A stretch of 64,000 nt of DNA from Branchiostoma floridae (taxonomy: Eukaryota; Chordata; Leptocardii; Amphioxiformes; Branchiostomatidae). Both the position numbers and the translations under genes were made by a program. Under the pieces are notes generated by a model. That model was not told the DNA's origin and searched no databases. It saw only the letters and a program-made list of their open reading frames with translations. The stretch covers positions 24,970,660-25,034,659 of the forward strand of contig NC_049980.1 of NCBI RefSeq assembly GCF_000003815.2. The letters are read 5' to 3'. Shown piece after piece: positions 13,284 to 28,700 of this stretch (the stretch's first letter is position 1; each line of letters starts with the position of its first letter).

Positions 13284-16200
13284 TAGTTCTACTTCAGTGG
13301 ATACCCCAAGTTCAACGCTCTTTCTATCTTTCTAAGTTGGAATATACACAACATGCATCATGACACCTGAAAGCTGGCCTCCAGCAGTCTGATCCACATC
13401 TTAAACAACAGTTCAACCTTGTACATTCCAAACCAACCTTGTCATGGGAACTATAGCCTTCTTAAGTAAGGTCACTGAGGATCTACACTGGCACGAGCAG
13501 TCCCTCATCAGGCCAAAACAAAGAAGCTCTTTTTGTTCTTATTTTCCTCACAAGTTGCAAAAAGGGTAGCCACAAGAGGAAAAAGCTTTACTACAAATGC
13601 TATTTTGTAAATCTACATGTTGAATTCAATCTATCTGTCTTCCCTTCCAGGGTAATCCTATAAGGCCTCTTAGTTATATTCTTGGTGATGCGACAAGTCC
13701 TTAAACACTTCTCAATGCATCTTCAAGTGCTCGGTAGGGTCGGGTAACACTGTCTATGTCTGGATGTCTTCACTGCTCCTGTGTACTTAACACCTGCTCC
13801 AGCCCATTAACACCTGAGGTACACACCTGTCTGGCCACACACCTGTCCGGCCAGGTGCCTTATCTCCTGACCTATCTGCCCTGGCATTTGATCCCCTGTT
13901 GTGAGCAGGACACTAGTAACGGATCTCACTTCAGCATGTCCCAGGTCCAACACTTCAAGGACTCAAGTAGTACTTTCTACACAACCCTGCAAACCTTGGG
14001 TGGGAATGACCAAGCCCTATGTACTAAATATCCTATTTCTTGTCCTACTTTTCTATTTCAGGAATGATGATGTATTACACTCAGAGAAGTGGCTCACATC
14101 ATACACATCTATACAATAAGTCATTTTCATTTCATGATGGTTGGGTATTTATACAGGACTATCTATGTACAAATATGATACATCTTAGACTGTGTTTTAA
14201 CAAAATAGAAGAACATTTTTTCAGGTACAGGTCTTCTTCTTTCGTTTGAGGCTTGAAAACTCAAGGAAGTTAATCTTACATGGCCCAAAGACCTGTACCT
14301 CATTCTCCTTTACAGAGTTGAATCTGTGTTGTGCTCTTGGACACGAGGTCAAATCTGCTATAAAGAAGAATGATACACCAGTACCTTGACCCAATACAGT
14401 CTATTGGATCATGAGAAGTTCCTGAAACACATAACGTTACCTATATGATATCCATAGCACAGAAAGGGACATTTGACAAAAGAGCAAGTCTGTGGTAATA
14501 AACATTTATCCTGCTCCAAATCAAAGATTCTGGCAAATTCATGGTATCAAGAAGTCTTTATGACTTGTGTACACTTAAATGAACACCTACCACGTGGTCA
14601 GTTCTACAGGGGAAGTTGAGATAAAGGGCTTCCTAAATGAGTGAAAATTCCTTGGAAGTCAGCACCTCTGACACCAGGTGTGCCCCACCTGTGAGTTAGG
14701 CTGTTGTAGTGGGGCACAAGTGTTTTACAACACCACAGCAACACAACCATTCCTGACACATTACAACTCCCAGGTGTAAGACTACAGTATATGTAACTTA
14801 GAAGTGCTTGTAACACAGTATGTGTAACCTAGAACTAGCAATCACTGCGACTGGTAGATGTTTCCTTTTGGTGGACTGATTGTGAGCGACACAGGGTTTC
14901 TCTAATGAATCCAGAGGTGAGGACAAACGTTAGTAGTAGACATGAATGCCATCACACACTCTCGCGGACACATTCCAGAACACATGGTTATAATACATGA
15001 AACACAGGTGGTGTGGGGCTCAAGTCCCGCATTGCCCTGCCGTCCCGCCCCATTCGCTCACCCATGCACAAACACGCCACTCGAGCCACTTTGTCAGTGT
15101 GTGCGGGTTGCAAACCACTGTTTGCCCACGGCATGTGTGCCATTGTTTGCCCCGCCAGCCTGGCGCCAGTCTTGTCAGCCAGATAATCACTCAGCAAATC
15201 ATGGTGTTTTAAAGGCTTCTGATTGAATACGGCGTGTCATTGCACCTATTAACCTCTCACTGGTCCCCGCGGAGGCCGTCCGGCCGCGGGAGGAGGCAGA
15301 GCACACCTGTCCTAAGGTTGGGTTACAGAAAAACAGGGGAAATTCACAATAACAAGATGAAAGTCCTGACCGAACAAAGGCGAAAGTGTGGAGACAGTCA
15401 GGGAAAGGTGGCGTAGCTATGGAGAAGTTAGAAAGCTTGGCGCCAGACCAAAGTGGCGCTGCGCACCTGTGCACTTCTCAGGTGCTAGCATACCTAGAGA
15501 TGAGCAGTCCACTCAAAAAGACTGTAAAAAGCCACTTATGCTTTACCCTTTCAGAGCAAACCAAGCTAAAATGATCATGCCTGAGTACCTGAAAGAGGTG
15601 TGAATGTGCTTGCCAATCTTATCTTTTGTCCTGCTCAAAATGTTTGGAAGAGAGGAAAAAATTAAACTGTATTAGTAAAGCCCCATAACAAGTGTTGTAA
15701 AAAGATGGAAGTAAGTACAAAGGCAGTTTATTTGAGATGATAAATAGTTAATCTGTCTAACATGTGAAAGGGAATTGGCCGTTTTGCAACCATTTGAACT
15801 ATCATTCAAACTACTAATAGGACCTACCCTGTTGATAGCACAGTTAAGTACATGTAACACACCTTTGATGTCTTAGTAATCAATTCAAGTTCAGACCAAT
15901 GAATGGTATTTTTGCTGGAATTTTTTTAGAAGTATAATGTTATCCTTTTTCAGTTTTGACTGAAGTAGAAAATTTTTTGTCACTGGAATGACAAAAGTTA
16001 GATAACAATATTTAATTTGGGAATTTAACCTGCTCCCAACTTATGCAAAATGTTTATCTATCTGTTATTGTTCCAAATATAGAAATAAGGTCAGTTAATT
16101 TTGTTTTGTTGCCCGATGTCCACTTTCTCAACCATTGCAGCTGTATGGTCTTATCTCAATGACTGGCTTTGCCAAGACACAGCAGTTCAATACTTCAGGT

Positions 16201-17570
16201 GTGCCAGGGTATACTTTAGGTAGGGATGTGGAGAGCAGCATTCCCTTGGGAATGGTAAAAAAAATTCCCTAACAATACTTAATAGGACTAAAATATCAGC
16301 ATAAAGTTATCTTTCTACATGGCTCATTGCTCAAGTTCCTTTTCTATCATTCTTACTATTCATTACTTTAATACATTGCTGTTTAGTAGTACTCTATATA
16401 AGTTTTGATTCTTATCAGTGACCCCTCCCTCCCCTCAGCCATGTGGAATTGTGGTCAGAAGGTCTGAACAAGCCACCAAGACTTTGACTTCACTTTGACT
16501 CTTTCACAAGTGCTTCTTTGACATCTCTTTTTTTTCAGTCAGTAGCTTTTTCCAACTACAGAGGTATCTACACCTCTACTGTATAGTCCTTATTCTTATA
16601 TTTCACAGAAAATTGAATTGTTTATGGCCTGCTTTGTATGAATGAACCTGAACTAACTGGTGCAGCCATGCTGTACCTGCAGTTCCACAGGAGATGACAA
16701 ATTACACTCTGGTCGGTGGAAGTCATGAGTGCTGTCATCATGGCTTGGGAAAACTCTGCCAAAAGGATTCATTTGCCGGAACAGGCAGCTGTGTAAAGAC
16801 TTGAGACTACCAGAGATAATAGGGGATATTTAATCAATGGAGAAAGAACATATGAGGTCAGGGAAATTAAAGTTGATTTTTTAAAGAATAGGAGATAATG
16901 TCCCCTAGCAGCCACTTACAGAGCACATTTATCACACAAAGTGATGTTTTTGTCCTGGTCATAAATGACATCAATTTCTTAAATGTGATGAACGTATTAG
17001 ATGATGATTGGTTCTATCAATGTGTTGGTACAGCCATGCACATCTTTGTAGTGATGCTCACTGCTTATCACTGTGGAAGTAGACATGTAAACAATTCTGC
17101 ACTTTAAAAAAAAGTTGGAAAAAATAAACTAGAGCCATTCATCTGCTTGGAGATAAGGAGTTAAAGAAACAAACCATCCTACAAGTTAATACAAATACCT
17201 GCCATCTGCCCTTATGTTTCTTTCTTGTGTCCCCACATGGTCACAGTTGTATGGTTAAGTGTGGCATTTTGCTCAGCTGTATTGGTCAGACAACAGCAGG
17301 GTCATCTCAGTCCATATCACAGTTTTTTTCCAACACAGCTGCCAGGAGGGACAGGCAGCAGCACAAAAGATGTATTGTCTTGATTAGAAAACTTTTATTT
17401 ATCAACAAACACTAAAGACAAACTGAGAGAACTTTCTGCATACAGCATTGCACAAGTTTGTCAAATAAGGTATCTTCATCTTTATTTTTGATTTATTACA
17501 AATGGGCAAGGAAGGAAATTTGCAATTTCTATTTACGACTGCAATTTTTTTTTCTCTCTGCACTTTTGTG

Positions 17571-17686
17571 TAGCCTGGGTACCATCTGTATTCTACTAGG
17601 GCTCCTTACACTCGCTACCCTTAAAAGTATTTTTTATGGTAGCGAGTGTAAGGAGCCCCGGTAGAATACGGATGGTACCCAGGCTA
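17571..17686. mobile_element. 116-bp foldback MITE (TAGCC..GGCTA) with 8-bp target duplication
   Basis: The 49-base arms 17571-17619 and 17638-17686 pair with three mismatches around an 18-base loop. The ends read TAGCCTGGGTACCATC and its inverse. CTTTTGTG is duplicated exactly at 17563-17570 and 17687-17694. Eight-base duplications are typical of hAT-type elements. The whole unit would fold as a long hairpin RNA. Confidence 0.9.
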
Positions 17687-19705
17687 CTTTTGTGTCAATT
17701 TCCTCTTTAAGATTTACCAGAAGAGCGATTCTCCCTTGCCTTGTCAATAAAAACTAGGTAATTCTATGCTATTGAACAGAAAAATATAGCAAAACAGGGA
17801 GAATGGCTCTCCTGAAGATATTCACAGATTCACAATCAAGTATGACTGATTATTGATAGCAATCTATCCTACTAAATACTTCTAACAGTCATTTCACTGC
17901 TCAGTTGGTAATTATTTGATGAGCTGCATGAAAAACAGTGTTCTGGGATGTTTCCTGGCTGTAGGCACTTCATTATGGGGTAGCTGGGAAGATAAGAGAA
18001 GCGGTATCTAATAGATCAAAAGAAAGGAAACATACAAACTTGCAGGTCTAGACACATTTGGCATTGAACAGCTGCATTAAGATATCATTGGTTCAGCAAT
18101 GTTTATAGCAGCTGATTTCGGAGGCAGAAAAATGTCCCTACTTTGAAGTTGGGTAATTTGTAAGTGACTGAGTGCATATCTCTAACTTGGGTACCTGACT
18201 TTTTAGCTTTACTCCCCGCTCTCTCACTCGTTTTCTTATCCAAAAGTGAAGGAGAGAGCTGTGTAAAGCTAACAAAGCTGGCAAACAAGCTACCATATCA
18301 CAAGTACATAGCAGCTGTAGGATTTTGATTGTCTGAAACCAACTGTGATGGTGCTCATTCGTTGTTCTAGTTGGCTGTCTACAACCGGGTTGTATGTCTC
18401 TGTAACTCAGCAAACTGGCACTTGACTGGCACCTGATTAAGTATTCACCATTCTTTCATGTGTATTGAAAAACATTGTATGACATGAAATAAAAAGGTGT
18501 CATCAAGTCAGAAGCGTTTTTTATGATTCAAATCATATTTAGAACAATAAATGTTGCTATACTTGTCTATGATTTTTGGCAAACATATGCTGAAGCTTTT
18601 CAACACAATCATGTGATGCACAAAAGTTCAGATTTGAGAAGTTAAATCCTATCTGATGTTAAACTTATTGACTAGAAAATGAGTCTTGATAGCTTGTCGC
18701 TTTGATGAATGGCACCAAAGATTGAACTGGCTGTCTTTGACATTGAAATGCATTAATCCATCGACACACAAATTGTAGTGAATATAAGTCGAGACATTTC
18801 ACAATTATGCAGTGTTGCAGCCCACTCAGCATTTTCGAGGTGTCAGCTTTTGATTCTTTTCACACCAAGTCACTAGGCATCTAACAACCTTCATGCTGGT
18901 ATATGTTAGATCTATAACATTACTACATGTATTGGCTAGTTAGGCAGCCCTCATGCATCTGTATGTCTAACAAATGAATAAAGTGAATGTCATATACTTA
19001 CAATAAACTCTCATAATAATACCTGGGCTAGTAATCTAATGTAGGACGGCATTACAATGACAATGATCTTTCGAAAATGATCTTTATTTGCATGTTCTTG
19101 CCCATATGGGCTAAATGCAGTAGTTACATAAAATGTTTCTATAAAGAATCTTTACAGTGTCAGTGGGAATGATGTCATCAAAAAAAGGTCTTAAAAACCT
19201 GGATATCTGAACTGTGCATACCTGGGGTTTCTCACTAATATTTCATTAGTGGAAGTTTTCTTTTTAATGTGGTAAATTAGGTGTCACTGTGTTGAAAGTC
19301 ATTTGCCTTTGGGCCTAGCATTCGAAGTTCTTAAACTCACTGCCTTAATGGACTGAGAATGCTGCTCAGTTGGGATGATGACGGCCCGCAGGATTGGGGC
19401 CTAAGCTGCTGATCCCTTAGTTACAGCTGTAAAGCTCCATGTGGTAGGTAACATTTGGGCTATTAGTGTCTACAAGAACTTACAAGATGCATCACAGTTG
19501 GTACAAGAATGAACCATCCAATGAAGAAGAGAGGACTGGAAAGTGAAATGAAAGTAAAATGTGGATAAAAGATGGGTGGACAGACAGATACTAAAGGAAA
19601 ATGCACAAAATAGTTATAAAGATGGAAAGACAATAACTTCATGAAAAAGACTTAAAACTGATACCATACAAAGAGTGGGAGTAGGGAGTATAACCAGGAA
19701 TGAAT

Positions 19706-19710
<5 letters not shown>

Positions 19711-19766
<56 letters not shown>
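19711..19766. repeat. (GA)28 microsatellite
   Basis: 56 bases of uninterrupted GA. It produces an artificial Ser-Leu repeat frame on the minus strand. Confidence 0.99.
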
Positions 19767-19768
<2 letters not shown>

Positions 19769-22700
19769 AAGTAACTGATAGTGACAAGTGATGGAGGATT
19801 TTGTTATGAGCAGATGAAGTACAGTTGCACGCATGCTAAAATAATGTTGCACTACCGAACATTACAAACCTTCCCAAGGCAATAATTCAACTCACATTTC
19901 TTCTTAGCTTGAGAGAAATCACAGACGTACATGAGGACCTTTGTAGATCGGGGTTATGAGTGTTCGTTTGACACTGTTTTGCATTTATCCAGCTATTTAC
20001 CCAGTCTGGGAACAGAGGAAAGCCCTGCACTTCCAGGTACAGCCCAGTTTCCCCTCAAGTGTCTCTCTTAATTTACTCAAGCAATGACAGCTGCTATGAG
20101 TTGGTTCTGACATTGAAACTGATGGACTGTCACGGTGGGAGGGCTGGAGTGGGAGGGTCAGGAGGTTTGTTTGTGGCAGATAGAAACTGATGATATACTA
20201 TTGTACAGTGTCAAGGGGAAGGGTTCCAGTGCCATTACCCCATGATATTCTTTTATATGAAGACAAAGATGAGAAGGGATTCTGTTTCCTCTATACAGCA
20301 TTCTATAAACATGTGCAAGTGACCACCCTGGTCTACCTGGCCAATGTGACCACTTTTTTGTGGTCCCTTTATAGACTCTACATCATTTTTCCTATTGACA
20401 CAAGCATTTCAATAGTGACCACTTGTCCCAAGAGACCAGATTAATTTTATCAAGTTGTCTTCTTGGGCAGTTTTGACTGGGGTGCATTGAAGTCACTTTA
20501 CTTTGACACAGTCTTCTTCTTCTTCGTGTCATCACTGCACTTGACACAGTAACATGTATTGACTACAAGGATAATTAATACAAAGGTAACAAGGGTATTG
20601 ATAAGGACGGTAATAAACAGATCAAATTTCACCATAGTGTAATAGTGCCTTCATTACTCTGAACATGAGTCAATTTTCCCCTCCCATCTTGACCTTGCCA
20701 TGCATGAAAGGGAGGGTAGATGTTTACTGGAAGCTGGCAGTACCCCCATCAGTCCACTGGACAGGTCACACCTGTTCATGGGAGCAGCAGGTCACTAATG
20801 TCTGCCCCTCCTCCCTAGCCAGTCTGGAGCCAGGCTAATGCTAAACACAACAGCCAGGCTCAAACTTTAAGTATGACTCAAGGAGATGAACTTGAAAGCA
20901 TTTGGAAGGACACAGGAAGTGGCAATGTTTTGTAAGTGGAGCACCGCTGGCTACCCGGGCTAGTCTACACCTGCTAGAGAGTTCAGCAGGAAGTTAACCA
21001 CTGCCCCGCCCCTCCAGCCAGCCTGGAGCCAGCCTAATACTAAAACAACAGTGATACCAAGAAGGCTGGAAGTTTTCAGTAGGAAGGGATCACCCCATTC
21101 ATACATACAGGGGGTTGCTTTCACCTCTGTCAAGAAATTTTGTTTCATATCATCTCAGATATACAGATTTTCTTGGCACACGGCATGGCTTTTGTTTGCT
21201 GGAGGTTTTACAGCACTTGATTATGGGACTGGCATTTTGCAGCGAATATTTTGGCCAAAGCTATCACTGGTATGTTCTGAGGAAAAGAATGGGGACACCT
21301 CCCCAGATCTGCGTGTCTATTTAGAGATGGGCTAAACAAGTGTCCTGATCAGAAAAATGCACACCTGTGTTATTGTCTCAGGAAGTAGCTTGGGGAGCCT
21401 CAGACTGACTGGCTCCAGTGTAAATGCTAGCACAACAAAGTGCTTAGAACTTAAAGGATGATTTAAGAAGGGTAGGAAGGAAGGCTAAATGCAGCTGTAG
21501 AGAGGACACCACCTAATTTTACTTGACAAGTTGTGGACAAAAAAAAGGAAAGTTTACCATGTGTTGTACTGTCTGTCTATGCAGATCATTCCAAAGTCAC
21601 CACCCAAATGCCATAAATGTAGATTATTAGCCTCAATCCATAGCACTTGCTGATTAATTTTTCATTTGATTTGTCATTATGTACGTATACGTCTGTCCAA
21701 TTGAATTGCTATTTTCAAAGGGTCAGTTTCAGACAATGTTAAAAAGCTATAACTTAATGAGAAAACTGTATGTATACAAGATGCAAGATTAAAAATTAAT
21801 GTTATATGTTGACTATGGGGGCATGGGTGACCATTTTCATCGAATAGCAACTTTGGCAATTCCTGGAAGTCACTCCTGTTAATGTTAAGGTCTTCCTATC
21901 AAAAAGATTGTCCACTTTGAGATAATCATGATTGGAGACACTCAAGATCCCTTTAAGTTCAAGGCTTTATTTGCAAAACCATGAAGTTTTGTCCCTGTCT
22001 CAAGTTCCTTGTGACTAGGCCTTATGGAGCCAAGTTGGCACCACTGTAATGCTAAGAATAACATATTATGTAGGGACTTCGGTGAAACACTTTCAGATGA
22101 AGATGTTTTACAGACTCACCTCTTTCAGAGAGGGGGTATCAAACAAGCTCCACCTCCTGGTCAGAGTAAGACCTGCCATCATCACCCAGGGCAAACCATT
22201 GAGATGGAGGGGTGGCATGACAAGGACTCAGTTTTGATGAACATATCATAGAGGCAAAGGGTTTATGTCATTGATTACACTATAGACAATCTGGATTTTG
22301 ATTGAATATATTATTCATCAGATGCAGATTAACATTATTATTTGTGCTGTTGTTAAAAGCTAATGTAAAGTTTTTCTTTACAAATAGTAATGGTATTAGA
22401 ATCAGATGACATTTTGGACATGATATGTTTTTTTAATACATGTACTAAGTATCTAGTGAGGTGTGTAAAAATTTGCTGGCTTGTGCGTGACCCGGAAACA
22501 GTCTGGCATTCAGGCCACATTGGTCTGGACAACAACTTGTGGGATGGTGCACATGAAAATGTCTTTCCCCAGGACAGAGGTCTTGATATCTCCCCAGTGA
22601 AGCATAAATATACAGCATTTCAGCCCCCATCTGGAGAAAGTGGATGTTCCCATCTGTTGTCTAGACATGAAGGCAAGAAGGCACTGTTGGTGAGATGCTC

Positions 22701-25700
22701 TTGGTGAGCATCTTCTTGTTCCATTGCAGCTGTGCATGGCCATCAACATGGTCAATGTTTATATTTGTATTCACTCCTGTAATGTTACAGTTTCGTGGAA
22801 GTGAAAAAGTATAATCCACGAATAGTGTTTCTGGTAGGCTTTGGTTTTCAGGACATTGGAGTACTTCTACCTGGAAACTTTTTTGAAAGAAATGATGGAG
22901 ACAACAGAGGTGAGACAATGTTTACTCTCAGACTCTCAGTGCACTTTATGTCAGTGCTATGATTTCAAATGCTTCTACTGTCGGAAATGAGAAATTTAGA
23001 CAGGAACTGATATTTTACTGGAATGATTTGAATGCAAGACACAGTCACTGCACTGCATAAAACAGTTGAGTCATGTTTGGATGGTGGATCAGTGACAATC
23101 TTACATCTCCATCTTCAATTACCCATACCAAGGTCCAGTAATGATTTCTACATAAACTTGCTTATGCAGCATATGTAAAAGTCAAGTCAACATTCAAGGA
23201 GATGGGTACAGAGGTGGGACCTTGTTCACAAGCCCACAGGGAAAAGCATTTAACTGCCCAACTTAACCACGGACAGCCTGCTGATGAGTGTCATGTGAAA
23301 TACAACTTTAGGTCCTGGAAGTGAAGATTTGAGTAACTGCAGTAATGTTAACTGTTTGGACAACTCCTCCAGATGTCAAATTGCAGTAGACAGACATGTA
23401 CTTGAGTGGGGATTACACATGTTACATGTAGCAAGGGGAAACAAACAGAGGAGTGGAAACACAGCCCCACCTGGGGAGGGGGGCCCTGAGCCCACATGTG
23501 CTGTCTAGACTTGCTGGCTACATGGAGGTTTACACAGAAAACATGCTCAAATCTGGAGAGGGAGGATTCATTGCAGGTGGGGACCAGGATGGGTCACCTG
23601 ATGGGAGTTGTGTATGTTATATAACCCCCATATTTTACTGCAGTCCCTTGAGCCACAAATGGTATTTGAGGAGGTCATCAACATGAAATAGGCTAAGCAT
23701 GTTTCATTTGCAAGTAGTCACTTCTATGTCCCTTGAGGACGGAAATGTTGGTTTTATATCAAGCTTATGTAAAGAACATAAAAGAACATGTTGTTCAAAA
23801 GACAGTTGATTGACAGTTGAAAGCAAACCTTGGCCAATGTTTGGTACCTTTTGTGGAAGAGAGCAAGTTAACCCCAGTTAGCAATCCCATGATATATTCT
23901 CCAAGACCTACATGTATTACAGCTGATGTCTGCAGTTCATATTCTTCTTCCAGATTTGGCTTCTTTCTACTGACCATTATGACCAATTACTAGATTATAT
24001 TGCTGACTGTCTTGTTCTGAATTAGCTTTTCAGGTAGACTATTGTTTGACAGTACACTTTGACAGCATGACAGAGCTAGTTATAATGATAATTATTTTTT
24101 TAGCTATTCATCCCTCTTTCAAATGAGAGAACTTACTGCTATTTCAGGACAAACAAATACAAAAAAGCATGAGATAGACGCTATTAAATATTTTTCAATT
24201 GGCATTTTACAGCAGATTCACAAACAGATGAGCCAGCTAACAGTAGCACAAATCTTGTGCTGTTTTTAAAACATTTTACACTTACTTTCAACTGTCAATA
24301 GAGCCCCTGTGGTGACTGACTCCATAAACCCACAAGGAGTCAATTATAGGGTGCAGTAATTACAGGCCACTTTCACACCTGGGGTTTACTGAGAGTGTAA
24401 ATTATACACTCTTTAGTCTAACAAGAAAGGCGATGACCCAGACTTCTTACTAAATGTAAAAAAAATGTCCAAGTGGAAAAACAAAGATAATGCTACATAA
24501 AATGTTGTCAATTTTTTAAGTAATGAGCAACAGATTCTAAATTTGGACTGTCGCCAAATAAATCTTCTGTCCAATTTAATGACAGGCTGTTATTTGATTA
24601 TGCACACAGTGCCAGACAGTCAAAGACTCAGAGTACTATACTGTACATCACAAAAATGGTTCACACTCATTCTAACATGGCAATGGGTTGACTGATACTG
24701 TCTAGTTTATAGTCCTGGACAAGGTTAAATTAGATTGTACCAACATAGTCACAACAAGTCATAACAGCTAATAGAGGCACAGAACAATTTCAATAACAAT
24801 CATCTGTTGACCACCAAGGCAGGTCACAAGGAGCCTGCTTTTAGACTGTTTGATTGATAAGATAGAATTCCAGTAGCACCTGTGAACAGTGTGATGAGCA
24901 GGCAGTAGTGATAGCATCAGGGCACTTGTCAAGGGGATTTCCTGATAATTGATGACTCCACCACAGATGAAATGTTCTCAGTGATATCTACCATGTGCCT
25001 GGGAACACTTCATGCAGGAATTTGAGGAAAACACCTACTTGGACATTTTGTTGGACAGTAAAGGTTGAGAGTTGGCATCTGAGTCTGCTTGAGTTAAGTG
25101 ATGTGGAATTCTGGCAGTCCAGCCATTCTCTGGCAAGGTATTCCCACTATTTGACTGATTTCTTTGACATGTTTTTTTTTTATAAAATGAAAATGTGTCT
25201 GCCATTTTCCTTTCTAGACTGAACAGAGGTCTGTTGGAGATATGATGCATCAAACAAGCACTTACTGAAATCCTTTCTTGTGCTAAATCTGGTGATGACA
25301 CCCATACACTGCGTGTCACTTCTCAAAGGAGTTCTCATGGTCAAAGGTTATGACCTAACTGTTAACACATGACTGTGAAATGCCAGTCTTCATGCAGTGT
25401 TCAGCAGTACTACTGGAATGCACATGCATCTCTAATAAAGAATTTCTTATTCCTTACCTTTGATAATTAATATTTTATTCTTTAACAGTTATGTTCAATA
25501 TGAATCAACTCAACTCAACTACATCATCATTTATTGTCCAGCATCATCTTCAGTGGATGTAAAGTGTAATGCTAGGGGAAATCTGTGACTCTATGTATAT
25601 TATTATACACTATCTCCCTGTAATTTCATGGGCACAGCATGCCTTTAGAAAACTTCACACCTGCACTGATAATATCTCTACTGGACGACTCCCCAGGGGC

Positions 25701-28700
25701 CTAGTCTGTACCTACTGACATTTACCGGAGATCCTATCTGTCCTGTAGGGAAATGCAAAGGCTTTTCCACTATGATTACAGGACACCATAACCTTTTTGA
25801 AGTTCCCCAGTGGAATGGAAGTAATAAAATGTTAATATTCACTTCAGCCAAAAACAAAGGAAGGTTTCCTAAATATGTAATTAAAGTAGCTTTTAAGATG
25901 AAATGATTTTTTGTTATTCTGTGTAGATCCACATTGGTTAACCACACATTTATGATCATCTGTCAAAGTGGAAGGTTTGATGTGAACTTAATATAATAAT
26001 GAGCTGCCAAACTGTAACGTTAAACTTTATTCCTGTAATAAATATTTGGCCCAAATGCCACAGGTATACAAGTGTGTATCGTGATTATTAGCTCAAGATA
26101 TAATCATAGCATAAACGTGTGTAGAGTAGAGTAGAAAGGTCTGAGCCAGGTAGGAGTTTTTGAAAATTTTACTCCAGTTTTGGCTGCTCTTCCATTCAGC
26201 TGTGTAGAATATGTTGGAAATGATAAATCCCCTAGTATGACTGTGAGTTAAGCTGAACATTCCACTCATTATTCAGACATTTCATCTCCCAGCATGATTA
26301 TGTACAAATATGACAACAATAATCCTAAAATGATAACCTTTCACTCTCAAGAACTGTACAGTCTGAAGCTGACAAGCTCATAGATGCTTGGCTCCATGTC
26401 ATCCATGAAGACTGTGAAACTTCCCAGAGGTGCCAATCACTACTAGTAATCAGAGATGGTTCATAGCAATATTTCAGGCTCAATATTATTTATACCACAT
26501 TGTAAATATTGGAGAGAAGGAAAGTCACCATCGCTGATTCACCACCTTGATCTGGTGCACCCCTACTTGTAGCTGACCAATGGTTTCTCCCAGCTGTCAT
26601 CCAGCACACCTGCACAGAGATAAGATCTGGGCTCTTCCCTGAGGACCAAGTACAGAGGTGGGAGGACACACTAAAGATGTTATCTGGGTCCTAATGGCAG
26701 GGTGCTGATAAGACCTGCAACTGGGCTGAACTAATACAGGTCTGGCATGCCAATAGACTTGAAAACACCTGACGGTGACACTGTGCGCCCAGTACATAGG
26801 AACTTATCTGGGAGACCATTGGTGCTTTGTTTTTTGTTCAATTCTTCAACTTTCCTATGAACTTTTCCTTTTTTGCCCATTTACCCAATGCTGACTCACA
26901 ATGTCACACTTGTTGACCAATTTGTATCATTCAATGTATGAGATAACTTGTGCTGTTGTTCTTTGTACTGACCTTTGATGAAGACTCTGTAATGCCAGCA
27001 TGAAAATGTCACTGTCCTGAACTGAACCACCCTTTCTGGGCTCAGCTGTCACAATCAGATTTTCATTCACTACACTCTGTACTTTGTCCAGAGATGCATT
27101 TTGAAACTGGTGCCAAACAAGTCAGTTATTCATGCTCATTTGGGTATGGGGTCATGCAATTTTGCCTTAATCCACACTTGTGAACAGACCTTTATAATTT
27201 TTGTGCATTTTTCGGTGGACAAGATTGAAGGGACTGGTCTGGACCTCACTTTTCACCCACTGGAATATTGCGAAAAATGCATAGGGGGCCTCAAACTTCC
27301 TGTAAACAGGCACTACTGCTCTGGTCATCTTCATGAACTGCCCAGGCACTTCTTACATGGGGCACCTAAGTTTGCAGGTGTGCTGGTTGTCTGACCAACC
27401 TGTCAATCAAACGGCTGCCTGAGGGAGAGAGCCAGACTCTCTGTCGCCAGTGAGCTAACTGCCTACACTCTCACACATGTCAGGGCTTATTACTACCCAC
27501 TGAGGCTGATTACCAGGTCAAATCTGCCCTGCCCCAAAATTACACACCACACACAGCCTCAAGAAATAACAAGGATACCTCCACACAGCTGTGCGTTCAG
27601 TTTGTTTTGCGACATTTTAAAGGAAGTCTATAGAAACCATGGGAAACTTCAGTTTTTTGACAAGATGGCCAAGTTACTCTGACGTCACTATGTGAATGCA
27701 GTTGTAAAAGAGACCATTCTATGTGTGAACAAATATATAATGGCTAATATGTTATAGTTTAGCAGAAGTATGTAAAATTACATGTATAAGAATTTCTAAG
27801 TTGGTTGGTGTTTTTAAAGACTTGAAGGAGACAATGTAATGTTAACATTGATTAACAACGTTACATGTTGTTGTTAAGAGATGTGACTTTTTTGCAGTGC
27901 TTCAGGTGCATATATGTCAAGCTTTCTAGCTATAGTAGTTCCTTTATTTCTTATCATGCATTGAACTTGAGCAAAAATATTTTCTATGCCAACTTCACTT
28001 TGACAACCTCTATTGAATTCATACTGATTCATAAATCATAACCGCCTACAGTGGAAAAGTTGCAGGTATACTAAAGTAACCAAGGAGCTTTCATCAATGC
28101 GCCTTGGTATAACACTAACGTTACCTGCAAAAGTCCTTCAAGTAAAGAGTTGCCACAGCTCTATATATTTGAGATCTAAAAGTTCACATTTATGTCATCA
28201 AATGATGTAATGTAAGTAGCTTAAGAAATTATGAAAATTCCATCCCAAATGGCAAACGTTGGGTGTATCCAGGTATCTCAACCATGATCTGAAGATTGGA
28301 TGCGACAGTCTGTGCCTGGAGCGCTGCGTGATACTGAGCAGTGTTGGCCCAGGTGCAGGCAGGACAGACTGTCATATTACCTGGGAACCTCTCAGGTGTG
28401 GTCATCATTAGCAAAATACAGGTATGTATGAGCAAACTTTAATAGGGGATGGATGGCACATGGCCTGACTTGAATGAAGGAGCAAGCTGAATCTTTTCCC
28501 ACATGAACTAACAATACAACACTACAAACACAAGTGTGTGCTGTATATTACTTGTTGACAAAATACACATTGCTATCCTTAAAATGATCTGAAAACATAG
28601 AAAAACAAACTTTGAGTGATTGGCTAAGAGTAAAATGTTGATAAATGGTACTAGTTATGTCAACAAAGTCTTTGTGACTCTCACAACACAGAATAGTTTG

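Noticed and set aside
13756-14067. 103-codon plus-strand frame
   Set aside because: No recognisable protein features; lies in AT/CT-rich non-coding sequence.
19652-19852. Minus-strand frame with a Ser-Leu repeat
   Set aside because: Produced purely by the GA microsatellite.
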